This document shows, one piece after another, positions 13,684-26,753 of a stretch of DNA of 64,000 bases. The notes beneath the pieces are model-generated. The model searched no databases. It worked only from the letters and a program-made list of their open reading frames with translations, and had not been told where the DNA came from. Every line of letters begins with the position of its first letter. Within the stretch, counting starts at the first letter, position 1. The position numbers and the translations under genes are program-made. The stretch is taken from contig OX463779.1 of assembly GCA_949825025.1 (NCBI GenBank), forward strand, positions 40,558,203-40,622,202, given 5' to 3'. Origin of the DNA: Siphlonurus alternatus (lineage: Eukaryota > Arthropoda > Insecta > Ephemeroptera > Siphlonuridae).

Positions 13684-15329
13684 GGAACGCTTGAGTATGG
13701 GCCTGTAGCCAACACGCGTCATTTAGCGGCTCTTGTGTGGCCGCCGACCAACCCCCCCTCCCCAACTCACGTAACACCGGGCAGCTTTACTGCTGACAGA
13801 TTTCAGGGGGTGGGGGAGTAAGGGTTAAACCAAGCAAGTGCTTTATGCGTAAGTTTTCTTTCTATACATACATACATGCAGGAAATTTATTTAGACTCGC
13901 CCGAGTTGAGATCTAAGCAAAGAGTGGATTTACATGAGCTTGCAATGTGCGACGATTTTGACCTATTTACCGTGAAATTCCATACCTAGTGTAATAATTA
14001 CTGCTTGAAGCTTGTTCTCAGTGCAGCAATTATAACATCGCATGCTGCCACCACATGAAATCGTGGCTTAAATAAAAATGTTCAGCAAATAATTTACATT
14101 TTGTGGAAGAACTATCTTAAAATATTAAAAATCGCATAAATCTTTTTGATGTAGAAGCTTTATACTTTTAATAGAAATTTACTCAAAATAGAATACAAGG
14201 TCAGAAGTATCGCACTTCCGATTTCTTCCGAGATTAATCCTCAGAATGTAAAATGCATGTCAAAAAAATGTTTGTTGTAATTTGCGACGTTATTCTATAT
14301 ATGTATCCATAATTAAGTTTTATCAAAACTTCGCTGTATATATGATACTCGTATTTGAGCTAATGATTTATTGATCCACTGTTTTATCTTTGTATGTAGA
14401 TTAATGTTTAGGTCACCAGTAGCTCAAAGCGTTTATAATACAAATCTTGCTTTTAATATTTAATCAATCAATATTTGTTTTCATTAAAAGAAGCCATCAT
14501 AATGGAAGTAAAAACTTTCAAAAAAGAAGCTTTGTTTTTTAATTGAATTAAAGCTTTTGTCCTCTCACAAACAAGTTTTATAAAAAAACATGTTGAGGCT
14601 GGTGGTCACACCTGTAGCTGATGTGATTTCATGCAAGAGCAAAATAAAATTTACGCTCGAGTAATATTGCAGGTGAAATTATTTTTAATCTTCTTCATTA
14701 AAATTTATATTTAGCTCAAATTTAAAATATACAATAAAAACTTTAACGTGCTATGGTAAAAAAAGTTGTACAATCCCGGAACTTCAAGGATTTTAATTAT
14801 TCTATTTATAAATCGATTCCGAAACTTTGCATGCACTCTTACATAATTGTGAAACGGACCATGTCCACTGGTATATCGAGATGGTAAGAGGGCCTATAAT
14901 GACCCTCCATATCTATGGTCGTATCCACTAAAAGGGAGATGATAAAAGGGTCCATGTCAACTTTAAGTTAAATATACATAATATATTTTTTAATTAGAAT
15001 TAAAAAAAAAAATGACTTACTTCCTCTTACAATCTTACTGTCATTGGACAAGTGTCCTTTTACAATCTCGCTACCACGTTGATGTGAGTTTTATGATTTA
15101 TTGTAATACCATCAACCTTCCACATCCGGTAATAATCTTACATTTCATTGAACTGTATTACCGTCTTAATAAAAACATCAATTTTTCTCAATTATAGTTA
15201 TATAATGACCTTGATGTATTTCTTATCCTACTTATAAAGTACATCACATCACTATAAAGCTCTATTCAAGTAAGTATATTATGAGAGCCATGTGCATGCT
15301 CTGGCTCATCCACAGTACTTCTTCTACAT

Positions 15330-15509
15330 CACACAAGACGCGCGCCAAGTCGATCTAAAATTAACCTTCCTTGGCCCTCCTTACTTGTCTGCTTCTCAGC
15401 TTCCTCAGTAGCGACTATAGAGGGTCGCGAGACGAGTGCTTATAGACGACGATTCTTACAAAGATTGGGCCTTTAATTAGTGTTGATGTATTGGTGATCG
15501 ATTAAAAGA
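15330..15509 (+). promoter_or_regulatory. Candidate promoter / 5' UTR of the 15.5-kb first exon
   Basis: This sequence is richer in GC and CpG than its surroundings, with CACAAGACGCGCGCCAAG at ~15336 and GGGTCGCGAGACGAG at ~15422, directly before the ATG at 15510. It has pyrimidine-rich stretches and no obvious TATA box. The call rests on position and composition only. Confidence 0.3.
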
Positions 15510-15626
15510 ATGGCTGAAGAGGAGATAGTGAGTGATCAAGATGATTTACCACATCATGTCGTGTCAGTGCCTATGTCAAGGGCGGCGATACTGCACAGAA
15601 GTCTTAAGTATGCTGGATATGGACAG
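15510..15626 (+). CDS. ASPP (alternative first exon, tentative): Probable alternative first coding exon (39 codons)
   Basis: AAAAGAATGG has a purine at -3 and G at +4. It opens MAEEEIVSDQDDLPHHVVS... and runs 39 codons to ...KYAGYGQ, where CAG is followed by GTAAAA, a plausible donor. An in-frame TGA at 15495-15497 makes this the first in-frame ATG. The coding part is exactly 117 bases, so it leaves in phase 0 and could join the 46641 exon directly. The peptide starts acidic and ends basic/aromatic; I know no family match. The ~200 bp upstream contain GC-richer patches (GACGCGCGCC, GGGTCGCGAGACGAG). Apart from ASPP it could be the first exon of an unrelated gene whose later exons lie to the right. 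ORF, start and donor are seen; membership of ASPP is inferred. Confidence 0.5.
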
Positions 15627-16890
15627 GTAAAAAATGTTCATTTGATTACATTAAAAAGTTAGTTATCTGGCTGTCATCATCAATCGAGAAATTACGAGCG
15701 GAAATTGGAATTATGCCCTTTTCGATGCTTATTTTAAGTATCTAATCTTCATTTTCTTATGTGCACCTTAAGATACTACAAATGTTACTTGTGGCCTAAT
15801 TGTTTATAGGGCTGCAAGTTCACATGAGATAAAGACATACAGATTTTTAATTTTGGTTGAGGTGATTAATTCACCAAATCTATATCAATATCAAAAGAGA
15901 TCATGAACTATGTGATGCTCACTAACAAAGACGTCATGGTGTCCAGAGGTGTACAGGCAAAGCTTTTCGTCTAGCAGAGTTGCATTATAAAAAATAAACT
16001 TTGCATGAGTTCGTAATACTCTTGGGATTTTTATTATTTCTTTTCAGTACCGAAATTCATTCTTAATTATGAACACTCATTTGTACATTCACATTAATAA
16101 TTTAACATGACACGCAACTTCATGTGAAAATAATTAAATTAATTAACATGAGTTTGTTAGTTTTATAATTATAGAACTGTCAAAAGAATTCAGACAAGGT
16201 CTGTGTTCACGGTAATATGACCACGGTCAGGGTTGCAATCAATTCTCAGGTCATAAAATTAAGTTTTTATTTTATTTTATATCAAAGGTGAACCAGAAAC
16301 AATGTTGTGGGTTTTTTGTTTAACCAGTGAAAGGTTTTGAAGGTCCTACTGTATAAACTACTACTGCAAACGTCGCTTTAAAAAAAAAATAATAAAATCC
16401 TCATTGCCTTGATGTGCACTGACTTTAAAAATAATTTGAAACCTTCGCGCTCGACTTAACTCTCATAAGTTTAATCGTCTCAACTGTTCAACCAAGCATT
16501 GAATACATCAGTACTGGTTTAATTTATCATAATATCTCATGTTTCACTTTCAATATATCAAGTTTACTACTTAAATGATTTTTTTTTTTCAAAGTTTTCA
16601 GCAAAGAAAATATCAAAATAAAACAGTATATCAAACAGGTTCTAATTATTTTTCACTCGAATAGTTTTCTCAGGTGTAAAGAAGGTTTGCTTTGATGATG
16701 TCAACACACGAGAATTACCTAAGACATAAGTTGGGGGGTGAAAGAGATTCTTGGGGAGGGGGGGACCTTGTTAGTTTGCTGGCTCGATCAGACCCGGCAC
16801 TCGCGGAATGCTACGACATCAAAAGGGGGGACACGAGCCAAAGCAGTCGCACGACACTCGCCGCCTTGCTGTCTACACTGTGAAACTATT

Positions 16891-16908
16891 GAGCACCACG
16901 TGACGTCA
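16891..16908. promoter_or_regulatory. Fused E-box and CRE motif
   Basis: CACGTGACGTCA (16897-16908) overlaps a CACGTG E-box with a perfect TGACGTCA CRE/ATF site. It lies just 3' of a GC-rich block, 16740-16880, that holds a 63-codon chance-like ORF (16692-16883). Binding is inferred from the motif. Confidence 0.3.
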
Positions 16909-17506
16909 TCATATTTAAAAGTCTTGCTTCATTTTGGTGATTACATCAGATTTATTAGACAGTATTTATTAAAAGAAGCTGTCGTAAGTCCAAGCGCAGA
17001 ATTTAAAGTCTTGCAGAGTTTTTATTAATTAAAACTGTCTGGGTCTCGCATGGATTTTTTGTGAAATTATTTAGAGTATATTTATTTTAGACTCTAGAAG
17101 GGGAAAAAAACTTTACAGACTAACAGATTTATCATGCCTAAATAATTACATTTCTTATAAAAACTTAATGATTATAACATATCCCTGCATGGCCATATAC
17201 ATAAAGATGGTCAAGTCATATCTCATATTTTTTTCTCGAGCGAAATGAACGTATATGCTTTGTACACCACAATGTTTATAAAATGCAATTATCTCCATAA
17301 GAAACCGTTGTAACATTTTATACGCACCATGGTGTACCATATATGATGATAACTAACTCATGCTCGCAATAATGTTTAGACACGACTTTTGCATCGTTGT
17401 GACCTTCGCTATAATTAATTTCCCACAACTTTACAATTTGACATGACATCGTCACGACGAATTTCCAGCAGCCTTATGGCCTCGAGTTGAAAATATCGTG
17501 CTGGAG

Positions 17507-17531
17507 GTACATCTCGGGACAGATGGAACGT
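17507..17531 (+). repeat. Dispersed repeat, copy 3
   Basis: GGTACATCTCGGGACAGATG then GAACGT, followed 12 bases later by AGCTCAAAGAGACA, also found after the 31.3-kb copy. Confidence 0.4.
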
Positions 17532-17670
17532 GTTTGATATTTAAGCTCAAAGAGACAGCGAGATAATTTTACGAAAGAATTACCCAGTCTACTCATAAAA
17601 AATATCAAGTTCAACATAGATCTCATAAATAGATGTGAGACAACGCTTAAAAAAAACAGATCAGGAGTAT

Positions 17671-17898
17671 TTAAAGGGGTTTTTTTATGGAGCGATGTCG
17701 AGAGGGATTTGGTGGGGCGAGAAAAAGCGCACTTGCCTCATTATTGTATGGTAGCCATCTTGGTGGGAGAAAATCACTTTTCGAGCGACGGGGAGCAATT
17801 TTATCGCCAACATGGCCACCATACAATATTGAAGCAAGTGCGCTGTTTCTCGCCCCACCAAGCACCGCTCGATATTACTCCATTGGAAAGCACCTTAA
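17671..17898. mobile_element. TTAA-flanked palindromic MITE
   Basis: Arms of ~100 bp pair across GGTGGGGCGAGAAA-AGCGCACTTGC and ATTGTATGGT-GCCAT. Both ends are bounded by TTAA (17671-17674, 17895-17898), followed inward by AGGGG or GGTGC. Apparent ORFs on both strands, such as the 104-codon frame at 17687, are only the hairpin arms read through. Confidence 0.75.
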
Positions 17899-18593
17899 CG
17901 TTCGTGGTATCCCTAGTTGTACTTGTTTGATGGATGTCTGTATATTACATCTTGGTGGGTGTTCCATGATCCCTACTGTATATATAATATATAGATCATA
18001 AGACTGCAGGTGTGCTGAAGAAGAAGGTGGGTTGATGCACACATGCTACCGCGATACTTTTTATAAGTTCGCTCGTCTAACTTTAGCTATATGTCATAGT
18101 CACAAACTTAATCGCGATTTCATGCTAGGAGCGACAATTTTAGAGTTTCGTCATCTGTTTCGTGCTACTTATCCGTCAGGCTCTAATCGAGATTAATCGT
18201 CGACTCTTCCGCAAGCTTCTTAACACATTACGCATTGCTGGGTGCTGCTGGTATTATTATTATAGTTGTTGCTACATGCTGCATGCATGAGCTTACCAAA
18301 TTGAAGAGGGGGGATTTAAAGTTCAAATCCTTTCAACTAAAAGTTCAAATTAGCAAATTGCATTCTGGACTGACGAACTCTATGGACTGATGAACTCTAT
18401 TTGTAATTCAATTAAGATAATTATGTCCTATATAAATTATTAAATTAATTGTCCATGAATAGCAGGTATTTAAGAAAATTATTCAGGTATTGAGATATAC
18501 TGAAGCTTTTATTGAAGTTGTATTGTAGTTTTGTATTCGACACCAAGGAAACTCTCCTAGATATGAGAACAGGTTATATATAAAAGCATATAG

Positions 18594-19450
18594 ATACATT
18601 ATGCAAAATTACAAAATTCTTATACAAAATTCTTAGGATTTAATATTCAGGAATGTTTGGACTGGAAGACACATATTGATTATGTTATAAAAAAAATAAA
18701 CTCAGCAAATTTTGTACTTTTCTCCATCAGGGACCATGTATCAATTGAATCTCTTTTCTCAATTTATTATGCTTATGTTTATTCGCATTTAACTTACGGT
18801 CTTATTTTCTTTGGAACTGATAATCAATCAATATGTAGGCTTTTTATTGCACAGAAACGATCATTAAGAACAATGCTGAGATTTAGGAAGAGAGATTCAT
18901 GTGTATCGCATTTTAAAAGACACAATATGCTAACGTTGCCTTCATTGTATATTTTAAACAGTGCACTATTTAGAAAACAGCATCCTGAATTATACGATCA
19001 TAATCAGCATTCATATGAAACAAGAAACAGAACAAAAACTGTAGTAGCTAATCACAAATCAGCTTTATTGGAGAAAAGTCCTTTATATCAGTCAGCTAAA
19101 ATATATGACTTTTTACCAGCATGTATTAGAAACATTGATAGTCATAAATTGTTTAAAGCAAAACTGAAATCTATCCTGATAAAAAGAGAATTTTATTCAG
19201 TGAAAATGTTTTTTGCTAATAAGCTACCTGAAAATTGTCTTGTGGAGTAAATAATTGTAAACTTGATATTGTAATGTTTCAGTATATAGTGATGACATAA
19301 TATATATGGATATATATTGTAATATATGACTCTTAAAATATTGTAATTTTGTATATAATTTATTTTAAAGAACTTTGTTTGCATTGCTAATGTTGTATAG
19401 TTTTAGGAATGACCTGATTTATGTTGTATTGTACAGCCATTAATCAAATA

Positions 19451-19504
<54 letters not shown>
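18594..19504 (+). mobile_element. 5'-truncated non-LTR retrotransposon (LINE), C-terminal RT fragment, 3' UTR and tail
   Basis: From 18594 to the stop at 19250 the frame encodes the region after the reverse-transcriptase palm. It has TKFLGFNIQ...DWKTHI (the KFLG motif), then HLTYGLIFFG, RLFIAQKRSLR, LTLPSLYILNSALF, a YETRNR motif and SAKIYDFLP...KLKSIL. This order is typical of the C-terminus of jockey/CR1-like LINE ORF2. The catalytic YADD palm and endonuclease are absent, and an in-frame TAG at 18591 marks decay or the truncation point. A ~190-bp AT-rich 3' UTR ends in AATAAAGTATTATT and a pure (ATT)n run, the kind of simple-repeat 3' end such elements use. It is a dead copy lying in the sense direction of the host gene. 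Confidence 0.85.
19454..19504 (+). repeat. (ATT)n microsatellite, 3' tail of the LINE
   Basis: About 17 ATT units directly follow the LINE 3' end, so the tract probably derives from its tail. Confidence 0.85.
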
Positions 19505-19506
<2 letters not shown>

Positions 19507-20594
19507 GCAGCAGCGCCCATGCACTGTATAATTCTAAAACTTAATTTTGGTGCTGAACAAGTTGTCTAATCCCAGGGCATTTTACTTCGACTTAAGTGTA
19601 TCTTTTTACTACCGTCGTTGGTCTGATTGTGAAGACTTCAAGAGTTGTTTTGGGGGCAATCTGCGCATTATTAGTCATATATATAGCTCCCTTTTTTTAG
19701 CTTTATAAAATATTTCCCATGTACTATTTATATTGAAGTGCCTGTATTTGTAAAAATATTACTATTTGTACTATTATTTATTTACTATACGTTTTACTGT
19801 ATTTTTTTAATATTTATTCTTTAGTCCATGAATTATTGTAAAGACCAAAGTCTCCGTGTCAATATAAAGCACCTTTTCATTATATGAAAAAGGACATATC
19901 ATCATGATATTTTTTTCTTAATTAAACCTCTACATTTTTTTTATCTTCTTGTAATTGCAATAAAAATTTTGTAAGGGTAATAAATTGTATTCGAAGGTGT
20001 CTTCTCAATTCTCGCTCTATATTTCTAGTCACCTTTATTCTATATATTGGAAATTGGAATTGTATGGGCTATCTTCTATATAAGTTTCCCGCCTTCACTA
20101 TTTATATAGCTTGTGATGTTCAATGGTTGCCACACCATGCCGACCTGATTGCGGGCTTTCAATCTACCCGTTTCTAGTCTCATCTCTCTTGTGCATACTA
20201 CATCACGTACGCTATTACGTACAGTACATGGAAAGTGCTGTTGATTACCCCCTTCTCTCTTCCAGATGCTCCTTCCACCAAACTAGCACACCCATTTACT
20301 CTAATTACTTTTCTTCAAATAGCCTCCTGATTCTCTCCTCACTGCAGCTTGATTAAGCTAGGCCACGCGTCTTAAGAGAAAAACAAATCTTTATTAAAGC
20401 CGAACTGTCGCTTTGGAAACACTCCCCGCCCCCTCCCCTCGCGAGAAAATACAGGGAAACTGATGAATATTTTATCTCAAACGAGAAAAAAACGAAAGGA
20501 CTTTTTCCTTTTTTCCTCCTATAAAACGGAAATAAGATGGTAAAAGAAGATTTCTCAATATATTTTAATAATAATAATATAAAAAAGAAACTAT

Positions 20595-20597
<3 letters not shown>

Positions 20598-20684
<87 letters not shown>
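20598..20684. repeat. (TA)n microsatellite
   Basis: Uninterrupted TA dinucleotides for ~87 bases. Confidence 0.95.
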
Positions 20685-20690
<6 letters not shown>

Positions 20691-21189
20691 TAACGTATCA
20701 AGTACATTTATAGACATAAAAATGTGATCTTATATTTAAATTTTAATTATTGATTGTATTAATAGAACATGTGTGCCAACGCCTGATTGAATACAGTTGG
20801 CTCAGTGGGTCAATCACTTTATGACTTGATGAACACGCTAGCTATGGGCAGATCGTGATCACACGCTGGTTAATTGGCCCGTGTCAGGTGGAGTCAGATC
20901 GATGCCAACATGCCGAGCTGACTGCACGCTCGTAGAGGCAATCATGAGCCCACCTGTGTCCTCCGTCTCGTCTCCAACAGAACGACACTAACACGCTGTT
21001 TGTAAACCCTCCTTGTTGCTTGAAATAGAGCAAATTAAATTCTAATAATATCAAACACATGTGGTTCAAAATTTATTTTATATTTTGATTTAAATTTTCT
21101 GAATTTGTTTCTTAAAATAATATCCAAGAATGCGACTATGGAAGGATTTAAAATGAGAAATGAAAAAACTATTTTTATTTTTAAATATT

Positions 21190-21228
21190 ATATCGTCCCT
21201 CGTCCGGAATAATGAGCTATCTGCCTAT
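21190..21228 (+). repeat. Solo end of the 57.7-kb MITE family
   Basis: TATCGTCCCTCGTCCGGAAT then AATGAGCTATCTGCCTA matches the left end of the 57.7-kb element (CGTCCCTC..GCAATAATGAACTATCTGTCTA). No partner end was found nearby. Confidence 0.5.
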
Positions 21229-22976
21229 TTCATTTTATATTTACAAACCACAGCTAATAATGTTATTATGACTCACGTTGCTGCATGCATCTCGAGCGGT
21301 GCAGCTGCATCCCATTAATGCGATTAGCTCTCAAAAAAGATCATCAACGTCAGTGGTGGCATTTATATAAACATGTTATAAGTTATAAAACTGAACAATA
21401 ATAAATATTACATGACATACAGGAAAATTAGTGGTATCAACTAAAGCGGAACTCCAACCGTCAAATAGTTTTGTATAATATACGGTGTATTATTTATTAT
21501 TAGTGTTTATTTTAGTGTTGATGACTGGCATTTTTATTCATTATGTTTTCTACTGTTTTTATAATGACATGGTACAAAGGCACAACCTTCCTTTCCCCCC
21601 CCCCCCCCACTGAACATTCGGACTTAATGTGTGCAATACATGCAAATTTCTTTAACTAATATTGAATATTGACCCATGCATGATATAATATACTCACATT
21701 TTTCTCTGGATCTGCGTGTTACACTTGATTTATATATAAGCTATAGTAAGTCAAAATTGCATTCACTAGTTTGAAAGGACGCTTGGGATCACTCAGTATT
21801 ATAGAATCATTTTTATCAGTAATATGTATTATTTTATGTGATACAACTATACGATGATAAGCCCTATAACTATAATAAGGGAAATTAGAAAAGAGGTTTT
21901 TGAAGTTATTGGACGCCTGTCTGTCATAAGTCATAAGGCATAATAGACTGGCTGTGCCTGAATGTAATAACTAATAAAGCATGACATTTGTTTGTAAACT
22001 TATGGCGTGATATAAACTAATATTTAAATATCTGTTCTTATTTGCTTACAAATGTATATATCTCTGTTAAAACGTATTTCAAAAATATAAATATAGAAGC
22101 AATTTAAAAAATTCAGATAAGATTTTAAAAAGTTTTTTTTTTTAGGTAGACTTAATGTAAGAAATTCGATATCCAGACACCAACGAGTGCGTGTGTGTAA
22201 AACCTATATATAGATAATATAAAAAGTTATAATACAAAAAGTTTTAAGCTCTATATATGAGTTGCAGAATAAATTTAGTATCATCACCATTATATAATAC
22301 TACATATACATGAATGCTTTAAAAAACTTTCGTCCCTTTAAAAAAAAAAAAAATACATTTATTTTATCAAATAAAAAAAAAGTAATAAATAAAAATATAT
22401 GACATTAATGGAATTCATCATGTAAAAAAAAATATATCTATACTCAATGTTTTTCAATACATATATAGAAAAACAACAACAAAAACAAATTTTGCTTATA
22501 ATGACAAAATCGATATTGCAACTAACTTGATACCAAATATCATGATGGGAAATGGATATTGAAATATTGGTGAGTCTCGAGAAATATTCGTAGAATACCT
22601 TGATTTTGTTATTGATATTCAAGTGTACAAAATTGATAAAAATATTCAAAATATTAAATTGTCATAATGAAATTTAATATTCTTCTCAATAACCCGAGTT
22701 GAAATAAATTCATCTGCTTGAGGTAGAGGATGCTTCACCATTTCAGAAGAAGATGAAATATTAGAAATTGCGTCTCCATTACACATTCATTTTTATCGAA
22801 GGGGAAACTAGCCCAGTTTTAGATTTAAAATATGTTAAAAGATAAGGTTTGGATAAGTTTACGGCGATTTTTTTTTCAATAAGAAACAAGTTTATTTATC
22901 AAATTTATTTGCAAAAAGAAAACGACGCTACGAACATTGAATCTCACATTGAGAGCACTCAATTTATTTTCCATTG

Positions 22977-23194
22977 ATAAGATGGATTTACATGGTAATT
23001 TTTCAGCCTGCGACGCAACGCGAATTATGCGCACTTGCTATAACATTCATTGGAGAACATATATTTGGCTATTAAAAAGAGCATCGAAATTCAGTCAGCG
23101 ATTCAATTTACTCAACGTATTCACTTACGATAAAGAATGTGCGTCAAAATTGCGTCGCATTGCATCGTTGGCTCTCATATGAATCCACCTTATA
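22977..23194. mobile_element. MITE, GATTCACATGGCGA family, copy 1
   Basis: Ends are TAAGATGGATTTACATGG and, inverted, ATAAGGTGGATTCATATG. The body has CTGCGACGCAACGCGAATTA and TGCGCACTTGCTATAACAT, matching the copies at 24.6 and 47.5 kb. An 81-codon ORF here is incidental. Confidence 0.75.
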
Positions 23195-24404
23195 TCTATG
23201 AAGGTATTACAATAAAAGGTGAATTCCCACACAATATACCTGGCACAGGTTAACAAGAGAGTAAACAAGTGAGTTTTCGTCACATTGGTTCAACTTGCTA
23301 TCTGTAACCGTGCTAATTATTTAGTTTGCTCCCTGAATTCCGACTCATTTTTTGTTAGCATTTGCACCTCCAGCTTTAATACCTCCATGGATGAGACGCA
23401 CCTGTAAGGACCCTTGAGACTCACAGAAAGGAGCCCTTGATGTTGGAGGCTGCGCCTCCTCGCTGTGTTGTAGGGCTCTCCAACAAGCGCACAAACCCTC
23501 TAACAAAAATATATTTATGTAGCTGTGATAATAATTTATGTGTCTAAAATATAATTATTTTGGTGTAAATTTATAATTGTTTGCTTACGTTATCTCTGAC
23601 TTTACTCTTGTGAGTTTAAAACAATTCTATTGTTATTAATGTTTTAATTTCGTTTACTTACGTAAATTTAATACTATGAATATTATTGACGAGGGTTTGT
23701 TAAAGACTTAGTTATGTGTTAACATTGTGATGAAAATTTGTTTAGCCAACAATAAATTACAAAAACATTAATAAAACAACATTATAATTATTATATTATT
23801 TCGTGATAACAATAATATTGTATGCTGAAATGTTTCATTGTTGTATTTACATTATAAATTGCGCAGTATTAATAGTATTATACATGTGTATGCAAAAGAG
23901 GATTTTCAATAGCAGTTTCATTTTCGAGATGTTTCTCTGGTTGCCTACATTTGATTCTTGCAGGGGAATTGAGAAAGATGGCGCCACAGAAAGTCAGGAA
24001 ATGTTTAAATTTTGACCTGCTTAAACATCCGTCGTATAATTTATTTTGTGTTTTAGAACTGAAATTAAATTTAATGACAGACAATAATAGGAGACTTTAC
24101 AGCTATAATATAAATACAGTATTATAAATACACCAAGTACTTTAAAGTCACTTAAAAAATATAATGTTTGCATTGCTTAATATTTGAAATCGTATGTTTA
24201 CGGTTTTAATTATAAAAAACATTTTGCAATTGTTTATTTTATTTTTAATCAATTAAAAACCACATTTTAACACGATAATTGTGTATATATACAGTGCTGA
24301 CTATTATATAATTATAATAATATAAAAAGTGTTGATGATCATAATTTTTTTGCATCATTCTGCGTACTAACAAGAATACAGAGATAGACTGAAGCATGAC
24401 ACAG

Positions 24405-24530
24405 TCTCGCGCCGTGACCGCAGACAAAAGAAGCCGTACGTGCGCAGACTTGCGTCACACGACGACGGGTGTGGACATCAGCAGCACGCGCCGCCACAAC
24501 GCCCGCGTGTAATCAGAGACGGCCGTATAA
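24405..24530. promoter_or_regulatory. CpG-dense patch, possible promoter or noncoding exon
   Basis: A ~125-bp island holds many CpGs (TCTCGCGCCGTGACCGC, GCGTCACACGACGACGGG, GCACGCGCCGCCACAACG) in otherwise AT-rich DNA. It has no convincing ORF. It may be a regulatory element, an untranslated first exon or part of an unknown repeat. Confidence 0.25.
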
Positions 24531-24593
24531 TATTTGTGCCGAGCTTTACATTACAACTCGAGCAGTGTTGTTTATTGCAACGATAAAATAGAA

Positions 24594-24796
24594 AAAGGGT
24601 GATTTTACATGGGTGATTTTCAACATGCAACGTAAATAATGCGCACTTTCGCTAGCGGTCATATTTGAGTATTTGGTGATTAAAAAGAGCATCAAAATTC
24701 AATGCCCGATATGGTTGAAACGTTTGTATTTTCGTCAAAATCGAGTATCGAGTCGCATCGTTACGACTCGGATGACCATGTGAATTCGCCTTTAAT
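24594..24796. mobile_element. MITE, GATTCACATGGCGA family, copy 2
   Basis: It starts AAAGGGTGATTTTACATGGG and ends CCATGTGAATTCGCCTTTAA. The shared body includes AATAATGCGCACTTTCGCTA and GATTAAAAAGAGCATCAAAA. It is more diverged than the other two copies. Confidence 0.7.
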
Positions 24797-26390
24797 CACA
24801 GATATAGCGCCAACTTGCCATAATTTAAAACAAAAACATAATAATTATCTATTTTACTATATAAATATATTTTTTTACGATAAAGCATATAAATTTTAAT
24901 AACCCTCATCATATATTATTGTTTACTGATAATAAAAATATGATATATATTATACACAAATGTATATATTATATAATAATTTAGAACGAGTATATTAGGT
25001 TTTGTGATTTTTTTTATATATATAATATAAAATGTAATGTAAAATGTAATATCGATATCTACATCTCCATTATCAATAAATATTGGCAAAAAAAAAAAAA
25101 AGCAGGAGAGACGACGATGATATTCAGATGGTACGAAGAAAATAGAGAGAGAATTCAATTCTATAAGAAGTAAAGGGAACTCGAGCTGAGGCAATCAAGT
25201 CTTATGGAGGTTTCTGCTATGGTCTGATGGTGGAAATGCGTTTGTTCGTTGTGTGTGTAGGAGAGCTGCTTGCTTGCTTGGGCACAGCGGCACTTCATTT
25301 CACCATGTATATATATATATATAGAGCAGGAGCTTGTCGTATCGGTGAACAGTTGCGGCGAGGAGGACCTTCTACACCACGCCTTGGCCATTATACCAAC
25401 CAAGCCTATACAATATACCATTACCAAGCCTATACTGCCATGCATGCTATATATATACAACATCACGTACTGATGGTGCTAAAATATATCAAGTTTTTTT
25501 TTATTTTTTTTTTGTAGCAGTGGTGTGATAATGTTGTTAAATGCATTTAATGTTTTTGTTGTATACAGAAAGTTCATTTCTAAAACTATTTTGATATATT
25601 TTACCCTTGTAATAATATAATTTAACAACTTTGCTCGATTTTCTAAATTCAATTTGTTTACCATGATATTATGAAAAGGGTTGCCTATATTGCTTAATGC
25701 GGGCGTAAAAAAAATATGGTGGTATTTTTTTGTTTCTATGTATTAGTATAAAGAGGGACTCTATATAGCATATTGTTACTATTTATACTACATCACATCT
25801 ATGTGAAAATTGAAATTCTATTTTGATATAGAGAATAAAAAGCCTTACTATCTATACAGTATAATATAGACACTAGCATGTTACAGAAAAGAAGAGTTTA
25901 ATACCAAAGAGAATTTTGTATAACCGAGCTATCGAGAGAATTTCACCTTATAAATTCAGTAAATATTTTATAGCCCTATATCATACTCATCCGGGTAATA
26001 AACCTTTCAGTTGGTAGATATAAAATAAGTGGTGCTTCTGTACTCTATATTATTATACTACATGATCATATAAACAAACTTATATTATTTTCACTCACGT
26101 AACAAAAGAATTGTTATAAATTTTCTATCAATTGGAGACTTTTTAAAGTATGACATAAAAATATATATTTTGCTCGAAATAATGAAATAACATTTTATAG
26201 AACATTAAATAATATTATTACACTTACGTTAGACAAAGTGTCTGCCTTGGCTAAATAATTTCACCCTGAGGCTAGGCAACTTGTTCAACACCAAGACAGA
26301 GCGGGTTGCATAAATAAATATACAGCAGGCAACAATGGCTACCATGTGTTTTCTGAATAAAAGACTTTTGAATTTTAAATCTTGAAACTC

Positions 26391-26753
26391 TTAAGGTAGA
26401 GATAATACGAATAAGCTGTTCGACGTAGTTCCCTTTGATTAACATGTAAACCTTAGCAAATTCACAAAAATTCTTATTTTTTTTAAGAGGCAGATTTTAG
26501 TGCCTAAAAGCCATACAAAAAATTTCAAAACGAGCCGATATTTTTAATTAATATTTTAATTTGTCTCTCCATGGGAAAGCCCTATGCTGGAAAAAAAAAT
26601 CGTCTCGAATTGTTTTAAAAAATTTTGTATGGCTTTTAGGCACTAAAATCTGCTTCTCAAATAAATTTAAATTTTGTTGTGAATTTGCTAAGGTTTACAT
26701 GTTAATCAAATGGAACTACGTCGGACAGCTGATCGGCGTTATCTCTACCTTAA
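26391..26753. mobile_element. TTAA-flanked foldback MITE, family with TTAAGGTAGAGATAA ends
   Basis: Both ends read TTAAGGTAGAGATAA inward. The ~170-bp arms pair through GACGTAGTTCC-TTTGATTAAC, AACCTTAGCAAATTCACAA and GCCTAAAAGCCATACAAAA. The centre has short AT-rich DNA. The ends match those of the 49.6-kb element, but the core is different. Confidence 0.85.

Larger units (their letters stand above)
9271..15329. other. AT-rich intron sequence, no gene seen
   Basis: Outside the MITE at 11.35 kb and the X-box patch at 13.67-13.8 kb I see no coding signal. A GC-richer stretch at 12290-12480 has no extended ORF. Confidence 0.5.
19505..22976. other. AT-rich intron sequence, no gene seen
   Basis: It contains the TA tract, a C-run at ~21595-21608 and the solo MITE end at 21.19 kb. 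Nothing else is recognised. Confidence 0.5.

Noticed and set aside
17671..17898. Overlapping ORFs on both strands, up to 104 codons
   Set aside because: They are the arms of a palindromic MITE read in each direction, which makes the two peptides look alike.
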